This document shows positions 24,213-37,595 of a stretch of DNA of 64,000 nucleotides, piece by piece. Source of the stretch: Chrysomallon squamiferum (taxonomy: Eukaryota; Mollusca; Gastropoda; Neomphalida; Peltospiridae). Made by a program: the position numbers and the translations under genes. The notes beneath the pieces are model-generated. The model saw only the letters and a list, made by a program, of their open reading frames with translations. It was not told where the DNA came from and ran no database searches. The stretch covers positions 17,664,278-17,728,277 of the forward strand of contig CM022678.1 of NCBI GenBank assembly GCA_012295275.1, written 5' to 3'. Each line of letters begins with the position of its first letter. The stretch's first letter is position 1.

Positions 24213-27200
24213 TTTGTCATTATTATTATTATTATTATTATTGCATTATTATTATTATTGTTATTGTTATTGTTATATTATTATTATTATTATTGTTATT
24301 ATTATTGTATTATTATCATTATTGTTGTTATATTATTATTATTGTTATTATTGTATTGTTATTGTATTAATATCATTATTATATTATTGTTATTACAATT
24401 GTTATTATTGTTGTTATTATTGTTTTTATTATTATTGTTGTTATTATTATTGTTATTGTTATTGTTATTATTATTATTGTTATTGTTATTATTATTGTTA
24501 TTATTGTTATGATTATTTAGGACAAGCATGTGAAGGCCTGTGCGAAGGTCAGTAAACCGAGGAAAGTGTTTGACTCAGCAAAACAGCGAGTGACTGAAGA
24601 CCTTCCACTGAGACAAATCAAACAGGCACAGAAAAAGGTGTGTATGAGTTAGTCTGAGTTTCAGTGAGTTAGTTTGAGTTTCAGTGAGTTGAGATTGAGT
24701 ATACATGAGTTTTAATGACTGAGTGTGTGTGTGTTTGTGTGTATATGAATTATAATGAATTTTAATGAGTTAACATTGAGTGCATATGAGTTTCAGTGAG
24801 TAAAGATTGAGTATATGGGAGCTTTAATGACTGAGAGTGTGTGTGTAAAATAATATGAGTTATAATGAATTAAGATTGAGTACATATGAGTTTTAGTGAG
24901 TTAAGATTGAGCATACGATGTTAATATTGCATGAGTAAGATTAAGTATTTATGAGTTTCAGTGAGTTAAGATCTAGTATACAAAAAAATATTCAGAGATT
25001 TTAAATTAATGAATTAAGGCATTTGGGTATTTTAATAAAAGGATATGAGTTTAAATGAATGAATGTAAGTTTTATATATTTTTTCATGAGTGAATAAATT
25101 TATATCAGTTTTGTCTGAGTTCTAATGAATTATAACTTAATAAATATTCATGAGTTTGTGTGAGTTGGTGTATGTAAATGAGGTTGTTTATATAAATGGA
25201 TAAATGGAGATAAATAAGGTTATTAATGTAAATATGTTTATATGAGTTTATGAGTGTAAATGTGTTTGTTTATGTTTGTGTAGAGTGTAGACAGTTTTAT
25301 GAGTTTAGAAGTAGACAGGTGTATACAAGTTAATGGAGTAGATGAGTGTCTGAATTTATTTCAGTTTGTATGAACTGAAATGAGTTAATGTGATGTTCTG
25401 TTCAGTATTTGATTAAATTTACAGTTTGTGTGAGTTTTTAATGAGCTGTTTATATGCAGATTTGAGTCAATTATTATTAAAGATTGCAGACAATTGTACG
25501 AGTTTTGAGTAAATTAATATGAGTTATGTGAACCAGATTAAAATGGTTTTGTATGTTGACACTGCTTGTACAGAAAAAATAAATACAGTATGTAAAAGTA
25601 AATATTACAGATAATATTTAAATTTTAATAAATTTATACTTGCAGGAATTCAGTATACAAATATCAGTAAAAGCAATAAAATATTTGATTTTGGTATAAA
25701 TTAATCAAATTTATGTTACAGGCAAAAATTATACACATTTATTACATGTATTACAATTAAAAATTATTAGAATTTATTACAGGTACAAATTATTAGAATA
25801 TATGTTACAGGTAAAAATGTATAGAATTTATATTACAGGTTAAAATGTTAGAATTTATGTTACAGGTTAAATTCATTCATGTTTATAATGTAGATATTAA
25901 TTATTATATATATATAGATAGATAGTTCTTACAAAACTAATATAAAAAAATGAATGAATTAATGTTTAATGACATCCCATCAAAAAAATATATATATCAG
26001 CTATTGGATGTTAGCATAAATAAAATTTATTGTAAAGGTAAAATTAGTTAGTATTAATGACATAGGTTAAAAAAAAAAATCTAAATGATTTGCAACAGGT
26101 AAAACAAATATTTAATGTTTAATGTTTATAACTGATGTAAATTGTTAATGTTTGCATACAGTTGTTATACTTCATAACACAGACAAAATTTATTAATGCT
26201 TATCTTACAGGTAAAATTAGGTTAGTATTAATAGTTCAGGTAAAATTATTTCCATTTGTAATACAGGTGAAAATGATTGACGTTAGTAATATGGATAAAA
26301 TGTATTAGTATTAACAGATAAAAACTAATGAAAATTACAACGTAAATCATTAGTATTAACAGGTTAAAAATTGTTTGTATTAATAGATTAAACTGTTAGT
26401 ATGTAGTCTGTAGAACAATAAAATTATTATTCTATACTGACAGGTAAGAATTACTTTAGTAATTGAATAAAATTTACAAAACTTTCTCATGTTTATATTA
26501 CAGGTAAAATTACATTAGTGTTAATAGTAAGGTATAAATTATCAGTATTAATAATTAAAAGTTATAAGTATTATGAGAAAAAAAATCTGTTAAAGATTCA
26601 GGTATAAATTTTTAGTATTTACATAACATAATAATTATTATTCCATATCAGACAGGTAAAAATTAGTGTCCAACATGAATTAATATTTAAACAGGAGTTT
26701 TCCGAATCTTGGCCGCATTTCAAGCACAGACACAAAAGAACATGTTTTTTTTCAAAACTGTGTGCTTTGTTTTAATGGCATTTTGATTTCAAATGTGTGT
26801 TTTTGAATTAATATTTAGAGTCCTTTTATTTAAAAAAATACTTAAAAACATTTCATTTCAGAATGATAAAAAAGATGTGAGTATAAAATTATTTGGCCCT
26901 GATGCACAAGACAATCTTTATCAGTTCTAGACTGCAAGGATTTTTTTCTATTTTAATGTTTCAAAAATGCATGTAATAGAAAGAAAAAAAGGCTGTTTGT
27001 ATGTATGTATGAATATGTAAAGCATGATCTTTAAAGACTGCATCCCTGAAAATGTTGTCTCACAGTTTTTTAATAGTTGTTAGGTGTCTCTGTTATTCAC
27101 ATAATTGTTATAATTATTATTATTACTATTTTAAAGCACAGATATTGTTTGTTGTTAACAGGGAATGTATTCATTCATCTGTCACTCTGTTAATCCATTT

Positions 27201-30200
27201 GTTTTTCTGTCACTCACAATTCATCACAACCAATCACAATTTGCATGAATCTTTTTTTCTCAAACTCAACAAAGGAGGTGGAAATTTTTGTGTTTTGCTT
27301 TTCAGCCAGAATAAAACACTGAAGTCTTCAGTGATGATTATTACAAATAACAAAGATGATAATTTAGTAATTAAATAGCTGTATTATGAATATAATCTTA
27401 GATCGATTTTAATAAACCTACCTGTATTTGTATCACAGTGTTAAAACAGATGAAAGTGGAAATATTAGTAAATGGATAATACAGAATTTAATATTTAATA
27501 ATTATAATTATGACCTTTATAAACATTTTTTATAAATAGGCAGGTCCTTCCCAGTGGTTTTAAGCAAATGTAAGTGGTGATAAGTGAATAGGTATATAAC
27601 TTAATGTTTAATTAGTATAATTAAGATCTTTCTAAACATTCTTTTAGCAAAGGATTAAATAAATTTATATTTAAATTTTAATAAGTTTGCAGGAATTCAG
27701 TAAACAAATATCTGTAAAGTCAATAAAATATTTGTAGTGATTTCTAGAAATAACTACTTGATTTTGGTGAATGGTTTAGTTATAAATATATTCTGTGTAG
27801 TACTTTTTATTAATACTTGAGATATTTTATTAAATTAATAAATTTATAATTAATTTAATGTGGCTGTTTATTCTGCATTTTTTTAAATTAATCTATAATT
27901 ATATTAATTAGAATCAGACTGGGTTTTTGGGTGGGGGTGTTTTTTTTTTTGAGGTGGGTTTAACTAGGTGACCAGAAAAACCCCATTAAAATAATAATTA
28001 TTATTATTATAAGAACTCTTCAGTTCCTTACTTGGTTGTCTCCTCTTGTCATTAACATAATGATTTAATTAATCGTTATATACATGCATGACTGAATACT
28101 AGTTTTCTTCGCTGCTTTGTGTATCTTCTCTTTACCAATGGCTTTGGAAGAGTTTTACCTATTTTTTTTTTTTTTTTTTAACCTTAAAAATAACAAAATA
28201 ATGCATGCATTCTGCTGTGTACCTTTTGGCATTTGGTTGTAGTGGACAGTGCTTTTGCTTAATTCTACTCCTACCAGAGGAGCTATAGACTAAACTCTTA
28301 ATGAAAGGATTTTATAAATAGTTCTTAGGAGCGACTGTAGATAGATCTCTATAGAAGGCGATTTTGTAAATAGTTCTACTTAGCAGGAGGGGTGTAGGTG
28401 CCTCCTTAGAAGATGATACAGAAGACACTCCTTAGATAATGTAGATAGTTCTCTTAGGAGATGCAGTACATGGATATCTTTAGGGCATATTGTAGATAAT
28501 TTTCTTTGGGAGATATAGATAGTTTACTTTGGGATGAGAGAGATTGTATATAAGTACCCTTTAACAAGAGAGGTTGTTAATTGTTTTTCTAAGGAGAAGA
28601 GAGAGTAGATAGTTCTGCTGAGGAGGAGATGTTGTAGATGGTTCTTCTTAAATGTAGATAGATCTCTTTAGGAGGAGAAATTGTAGATAGTTCTTAGAAG
28701 GAGCATTTTTAGTTTAAAACTTCTTAGGAGGAGAAATTACAGATAGTATTCCATAGGAAACAGATGTTAAAGATAGATTATTCCTTTGAAGCGATTTAAA
28801 TTTAAAACTTCTTAGGAGGAGAAATTACAGATAGTATTCCATAGAAAACAGATGTTAAAGATAGATTATTCCTTTGAAGAGATTTAAATTGTTAATGAGT
28901 CATCTTTAGCAGAAAAAAAATTAGAGATAAATTACAAAAGTATATGGGTAATATATTATTATATATGAAATTACATAGATGTATTGGAGAGAATGTTATT
29001 TATGAACTGCATGAAATTTTATTCATAAAATTATAAGGTGAAAACACAGGTAGATTCATATAGGTGAAAGGACATAAGTAAAAGGTGTATATAGGTGAAA
29101 TTATTCTTGTGAAGTTGTTTGTAAGTAATGGCATATGTGGCTCATGTGTCACAGGTAAAATCTGTGTGCAGTGAAGTGGAACAGGTGAGATAAAATCAGA
29201 CAGGTGAAACCTGGTTTAATTCTATGTATGAGAAATGACACAGGTAAAACTGTAAATAGGTATAATGCTGATATAATGAAATAAAGTCAACTGTTTAAAT
29301 GAAACAAAACAGGTAAAAATTGTGTATTGAAATGAAATAGGTGTAATTCTATATAGTGAAATGAAACAAGTAGAACTGTTTAAATGAACTAAAAAACAGG
29401 TAAAAATTAAGTATTGAAATGAAACAGGTAAAGTTGTAGATAAATGAAATGATACAGGTACAATTACATCTTATAAAGAATAAGGTAAAAGATAAAAAAA
29501 AAAAAAGTTAAAAAAAAACACAAAAAAACCTGATCTTACAGGTGACCCAATAACACTAAATAAAAACAAAAAAAACAAGATGAAAACGTGAAAAAAACAA
29601 AAAAAAACATAACAAAATAAAAAATTTAAATAATCAACACTGGATCATGGACCAGAAATCTTCAGATGATGAAAAAAAAGCAAAAAACAGCCTCAGTGAG
29701 AACATTTTTGTGTAAAACAAAGTTTTGTGTTTGACGTGAGTGATGTTCTCTCTCTTGTTCTCTGCAGGTTGTGTCAGCCCCGAAGAGCAACTGGCGCGCC
29801 AAGCATGAGGACTTCATAAACAGCATTCGCGCCGCCCGCGACATCACCAAGGCCCAGAGTGAGGGCCGCCCACTGCCCCCTCCCCCACCCCCCTCAATTA
29901 ATCCAGGTAAGCTGAGACAGTTTTGATTTCGTTTGCGATACATAAACTGAACCGGGTAGAACTGGTTTCATTTTAGTGTTATATTTATATATTTTGTTAA
30001 TGATGTATTTGTTGGTTTGTTTATTTTTATTTTATTTATTTATTTATTAATTTATTTATTTACTATAATGGTAATATTAGCTAGCTCTTGTTTATTATTG
30101 TTACTTTATTATTAGTGGTAGTAGTAGTAGTAGTAGTAGTAGTAGAATTAGTATTATCAGCATTATCATCATCATGGTTACTATGATTGTTATTGTTATT

Positions 30201-30443
30201 ACTATTATTGTTATTATTATCGTCATTGTCATTTTATTATAACTGTTATCATTAACATTGCTACTGTTATTATAATTATCATTATCATCATCATCATCAC
30301 CATCTTCATCATCATCATCATCATTATTATTATTATTATTATTATCATATATCATTATTATTATCATCATAATCATCATTATATACTATTATTATTATTA
30401 TCATTATATCATTATTATTATCATCACCATAATCATTATATAC

Positions 30444-30488
<45 letters not shown>

Positions 30489-32182
30489 ATTATTATTATC
30501 ATATTATCATAATTATTATCATTATTGTTGTTATTATTACTATTATTACTGATGTTATTACTGATGTTATTACTGATGTTGTTACTGGTGTTGTTACTGA
30601 TGTTACTGATGTTGTTACTGTTATTACTGATGTTACTGATGTTATTACTGTTATTACTGATGTTACTGATGTTGTTACTGATGTTGTTACTGATGTTGTT
30701 ACTCTTACTGACAGACTATGTGCAGTGCCCGTACTGTTCTCGCCGGTTCAATGAGAAGGCGGCAGAGCGACACATCCCGTTCTGCAAGGAGCAGAGTCTG
30801 AAGAAAGGCACCATACCACGCCCCAACCCTGCCGCTGTTGCCAAGCAACAAATCAGGACGCAGGTTTGTTCCGTTTTCAGTTTGTAACATGACTAGTTGA
30901 AGACAAAGTCATTGAAACTTTACAAGTTTATCACTGGTGATTAAAACAGAAGAAATCTAAATATATTGTACATATCTTGAAATTTAAGTTTTGTTGTTGT
31001 TGTTTTTTTGGGGGCATAGGGCTAATTTGTTCATTATTTTTAATATAAAAATGTATTGTTTGTCCAATCTTTATTAATGATAAAGTATAAAAAGAAAAGA
31101 GAACAGTTTAAAAAAAAGTTTGATTATGTCGGGGTTTTTTTCTTCTATAGTTATTATATGATTGCAAAGAATGCAAACCAGTTTGATGTAACATTTTTTT
31201 TCTAGTGGCAGAAAACAAACACAGTTTTAATAACAAATAAACATTTCATTTCATTTCAAAAGAAAAATTAATTCTGTATGCTTATATTAACCTAAAATAC
31301 TTTTAGTTGAGAAATTCTATCAATTTTGACAATTTTAAATGCCAAATGTTCTTTAAACCTTTTCTTTTTTTTTTTCTACCCACACCAGTAATTAATTTAA
31401 TATGAAAAATAGCAAGTGAATTATGTGTAACAATTGTGGATTGGTTGTTAAATTTAATTTTGTGTTGATAATGTTTAGTCTGACTCTAAGGATGGAGTAA
31501 GTATTTTTAGATAGTTTTTGTTGTCAGAGAGCATAATACACTGAAAAAATCATCTTTCTTCTATTTATTTGTTTATTTATTTATTTATTTATTTCGGCTG
31601 TTATCACAACATTGTGGTGAAATGCTTCTATGGGGTTTTATTTAGCAAAATGGCATTGGTTTTTTTAAGTTGCCATGACAACATTGTGTATGATCTGTTT
31701 AAATTTTACTTATTAATTACATACATAATAATTTACAATCAGTTATAGGTAATGCTTAGTGTATTATATTTAGTTACCATAGCAATATCTGTAAAAGTTT
31801 TTTTGTTTCGTACATGTACTGTTATTTTTATTTTATTTTATTTTATTATTTTTTTATTATTATTATTGTTATGCAGTGACACTGATTAAATAAGAATACT
31901 TAGGAATTTTGTTAAAATGCATGGATTAATTTTAGATACTGTGTATGTTGTTGATTCTAGGTGTTTTGTACACACTTTCACTTGTCACAACAGCTGATAG
32001 GTGTTTGTATATTTTTTCTTCTCAGCTAGTTTTAGTTTAGTTTTAAGGTTTGGTGAATCGTAGATATTTACATCATATTTTATGCATGTTGTCTACGCAA
32101 TCAATGTTTATTAATTATCAGATGCAGAAAGAATGTGTTGTGTGTGTGTGTGTTTATGTGTCTGTATGTTTGTATCTGTGTA

Positions 32183-32220
<38 letters not shown>

Positions 32221-32513
32221 TGAATTTAAACATATGTACATACATTTAACATCTACGATGGATAATTATTGAACTATTTATTTCATTTTATTAATATACT
32301 TTTTTCTTCTTCTTCTTTTCTAGTTTTCTTTTCCAGCCTTCAAGTTTACTTACCTAATTGTTTTTAATTAATATAATTTAAAATATAAGACAGATCTCTA
32401 TATTAAACAATTGTTTTTTGTTGTTTTTTTAATGTTACTTTATTTGTTCTGTGATAACCCAGACTTACTTGTATTTATCATTAAATATATTCATAGATAG
32501 ATGGATAGGTATA

Positions 32514-32545
<32 letters not shown>

Positions 32546-35121
32546 ATTTTTTTTTTTCTGCAGTACCAGGCACCGAGGCCTAGGGTGGCCAGTAACACCA
32601 GTGGAGGGACTCCCATGGCCTCATCCTCAGGGAATCGGAGCGGGGTCAGCCGCACCCCGGCTGCTGGCATGGTAACGACTTTGTTTAGTTTTACTTAAAA
32701 ACTGTGCATTATTAAGCAGTCCTGTCAGTGGGAGGGTGCATATATACAAAAACTCTTTGCTGAGTTTTATTAATGTTTACGACACTGAAAATTGTTTTGA
32801 GTGACACATTAAATAAAACTTAAAATTTTTTATTTATTTTAAATCTGACAGCAGCAGGCTGTAGTTATACTGCAGATCTGAGTCCCTGAATCCAACTAAC
32901 TTCTCAGTCTTATTCTCTGATTTCTTTCAGTTTACTCACAGTTTCATTTGTCATTTGTACCCAGTATCTCTTGCTCACCTGTTTTTTTCATTACTCACTG
33001 CCTATTTCTTTCCTTTATTTATTTTGTTGACTCTCCAAGTCTCTGAGTGCTCTGCTTTTTAACTCTCCAGTTTCTGCTCCTCATCTGTTTTGTTTCTAAT
33101 AATGATTTTGCTCTCTTCATTCTGTTCTCATTTTATTCATTGTCCCATTTCATTTGCTCTCCAAATTCTGTTCCCATCTTGTTTGCTCTCCACATTCTGT
33201 TCCCATCTTGTTTGCTCTCCACATTCTGTTTCCTTTTTGTTATTCATTTTGCTATTTGTTATTTTGCTCTTCACTTTGTCTGCTTTCCCCATTTTTTTTT
33301 TTTCTGTTTTTGTTCTCTCCTAATTGTTATTATTTCAGTTTACCCTGTTTATCATTCTATTTATCATTTTGCTCTCTGTTTTTCATATTTATATTTGCTG
33401 GCAGATATATTTTACTCTCAACATTTCCTTCCCATTTCACTCGTACTCACCTATTCATAAATTTTGATTTTCCACATTTCAGAATCTCATTTTTACACAT
33501 TTTCTATTTCCCATTTAATTCACTCTCCTAATAACAACGATGCCGTCCACATTTCTTTTTTTATTTCATTTTACTCTCCTACTTACGTTGCTCTCCACAT
33601 TTCTGTTTCTATTTCATTTTACTCTCCTGCTTACGTTGCTCTCCACAATTCTGTTTCTATTTCATTTTACTCTCCTACTTACGTTGCTCTCCACATTTCG
33701 GTTTCCCGTGATTTACTCACTCTCCTGTTTCTGGTTGTGCTCCAGGAGTCTCGTTACAGTGATTTTGAGTCTGGTGCGAGTTACGTGTCGCCAGTACCGC
33801 CAGCCGATGGTCAGCAGTTGAGTTCTGGCAAGGACTCAGCGTCCAGTCGAATACCTAAAAAAGAAAAGGGACAAAACAAATTAAAAAAAATGTCGTCTTT
33901 CCACATGAGGTTTGAGCCTTTCAGAGAACCCAGAGTTTTGAAAAAATTCATTTTGAATTGACTCTGAATTCATTTTGAATTACTTTGAATTACGTTTTGA
34001 ATGACTCTGAATTCATTTTGAATGTCTTTGAATTACATTTTGAATGACTTTGAAATCATTTTGAATTATGTTGAATTCCGTTTTGCTGATTTTTGAGTTA
34101 TTGTTGAATGATTCTAAATTGCGTTTGGATCATTTTAAATTAATTTGTGACGGTTTTAAATTATGTTTTTGAAAATTTTTGTAAGTTATCTTAAAAAGTT
34201 ATTATTATTATTATTATTATTAGATTATTATTACATATTTGTTATTGTTGTTGTTTTTCCTAATTTCATGTTTTCAACTGAGTTGATTCTGATGGTGTTA
34301 TTTTCTGGGTTTATTTGTTATGTTTTTTTTACAATTTTTCCTGTTTCTGTAAAGATAATTACTAAAAGATATTCACATAATTAAATGTCACAAAGTTTCA
34401 TAAAGTGAAAAGTCACATTATATTTTTAACACAGTCAGACAGTTAATTATTATTATTAACTGGTTATGATCAATTGCTTAAAACTGTCCTCAGCAACAAG
34501 AGGTTCCAAGATCAGTTCTCCTCTGTAGACTGCTTGTCTGTCTGTCTGTCTGTTATAAATGTCTGTTCTAAATGATAAAGAGCAGTGTTTGCTTCTCTCT
34601 ATAAGAGAAAGTTTTGATAAAAGATTCCCTGTTGCTGTGTTTTAAGAAAGTTAATCTTCCAGTCCTGTGATAAGTTTAAATAATTAAGCAGAGAGAACAA
34701 ATCTAGTTTATTTAACTGTTTTGTTTGTTAGCTGATAGGGTTTTTTAATTTTGGGGGGATTTTTCTCCAGTGATTATTTACTCTTGTTATTTTATTTAAA
34801 TATCTTTATTAATATTTTTGTATATTTCAACAGACTATTATCAAAACACATTTGATTTAATTATTCAGCTTGATATAAACAGTTTCTCTCTCTCTCCTTA
34901 TATTTCTTTCTCTATTTCAGTATGTTTCAAAGAATTCATTCAGTACATTCATTTATTCCTCCAATTAGGATTTATTTTAATCAGTAGCTCTATGTACTAG
35001 AATTATTATTAGTAAATAATTTTACTGTTATGGTGGAAACTCTTCAAAGTGACAGAAATTCATTCTTTTTTCCCATTCCAGACTCTTCAAATAAACCATT
35101 TTACATTTCTTTCATTCTTTC

Positions 35122-35217
<96 letters not shown>

Positions 35218-36877
35218 TATAATTTTTATAAATAATTTATTTTTTTATTTATTCATTTTTTTAATAGGGTGCACCATTTTTCATCAAAAAAAATTCTTTA
35301 GCAGTGAGAATGTCATTTAATAAATAAATAAATTATAAGATAAAATAAAATTAAAGTTCATTACTTCATGAGAACAAATTGCATTTCAGAAATCAACAAA
35401 ACCAACTGCTGCTGTAAGTACTGGGCTGCAGAGTTATCTCCCCTTTACCTTGTATATTACCTCCCCTTTGTACCGTCTTGGTGTATGTGTATTGTTTTTC
35501 CTGTTTTTCCTGTTGTTGTCTGTCAATATACATAAACCTTATATTGCTGCTTTAATGTCAGAACTGTTTCCCCTGTTTACCCTCGTTTTTGTGTATATTT
35601 TCTTTTGTTGTAAGCTTAAGTATATTTAATTTATATTGGATAATAAACCTTACCACATGGACACGGTTCTATAATTATCTTCCTTTATTGTATGAATTAT
35701 ATTCCCTGTATACCTTCATCAGTATATTTAAAATATTATTTTTAATGTGACCTAAACCTTGTTAATGTTATTCTGCATTTATATATAGTCCTATTAAATC
35801 TTTTTTAATTCCTTTATTTAAAATATTTTTACCTTTATATATAGTTATTATCTTTATTTTACATAATTTATGTTGTATGATAAACCTTGTATTGCTGCTT
35901 TGTGTACGGTGTTGTGTATTTATCTCCCCTTTACTGTATAGATTACCTCCCCTGTGTACCCTCTTCAGTGTACCTTTACTGTTTTCCATTTTCTTGTTAC
36001 TTATTTTTGAATTCATTGAACTAAGTGTTGATTTTGAGAATGTTGATAATATTGCTGTTGATGCTGATTATCAACAGTTGATTCTTACTAGTCGACATAT
36101 TGATGTTTTGATCTGTAGTAAACTGTTATAAAGCAATAGGAACTTTTTTATGGATTTAAACTATTTTGATTGATGCAATTAATTCATTTATTGATGTGAT
36201 CATTATAAATATTGATAAGAATGTTGATATTATTAAAACTGTTCCAAGTTGATGATAAATGTAAAGGTTGATAATGGGGTTGTTGATGGAAAGAAAGTTG
36301 ATGTTTTTAATTCTATTATTCATGTAAAACAAGCAGAAATGATGATAAATGTAAAGGAAACTGAAGTTATTTAAATATAGCAGTTGATAATAATGTTGAG
36401 AAATGTGAAGATTATTAACAAATATTATGGATGTTAATGTTATTAAATATAGCAGTTGACAAAACTAGTAAATTTAAATTTAAAGATTAATAAGAAGAAT
36501 TGATGACATAGATTTTAAGAAAATTGATATTTTTAAGTATAGCAGTTGTTGGTAAGTGGAAATTTTGATAATGAGAATTCTGGGAGTTGATGTTATTGAG
36601 TACAAAAGTTGATGATGTTGATAATTGTTACATTTCAGACATCATCAAAGAAACCAGTAAGTATGGAGGCTGTTGCCTAGCAACCTAATATTTATATATA
36701 TTACCTGCTTTTGTACCTGTATACAGAGAGAGCTTTAGTAATATCTTATCTCAATGCTTCAATTGTCATTTTAACATTGCTGCATATACTTTCCTTGTAA
36801 TCTGAGTGAGTGTGTGTTGTTTTACATACTCCTTTGCTTCAGTCACTTTTTGTTATTATGGAATTTTGTTTATATGA

Positions 36878-36926
<49 letters not shown>

Positions 36927-37558
36927 CTTTGTCTGTTTTCTAATGTAGTGGACATTTGTTTTGTTTATGTTTATATATATATTTATGTACATATGTATTT
37001 CTGTTCCAAAGTGTGTTCATGTAGTGTACATATTTTCTAAATGTATAGGTGTATTTATGTCTGTTTGTCTGGCTGTGTGTTTTTATTTCCTTTTATTGTA
37101 TTTATTTACTTCATTTATCCTGTTAAAATGTTTGTATTTTGTTTAGTATCTGTTTGCATGTGCTGTCTTTGTATGTATGTATGTGTGTGTGTGTGTGTGT
37201 GTGTTTTGGGTAGATGTGTAGGTGTGTGTTGCATGTTTTGGATAGGTGTGTGTGTGTGTGTATGTGTGTGTTTTAAGAGAGTATCAGTTTGTTGGTGTGT
37301 TTGTTCTGTTTGTTTTTTTATGTATTTATTTATATGCTTCAGCTGCCATTTTAACATCAAACTGTGCCTTCTGTAGCAGTGTCTGTTCAGCTGTATGTAT
37401 TAACAAATATAATCAGTTCTTCTAAACCTCAGATTCGTACATGCTGCTCTGGGTGAAGTATCTGACATCTGTTTTATATAATGTATTTGTTTATGACATT
37501 CATTTTGTATTTTATAATTAATTGTTTATTTACTGCTTACTATTATCATTATTTCTGC

Positions 37559-37595
<37 letters not shown>

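Noticed and set aside
34921-34942. Strong acceptor tttctctatttcag followed by YVSKNS-like codons
   Set aside because: No usable donor keeps phase 0 or 2, and the frame stops soon after.
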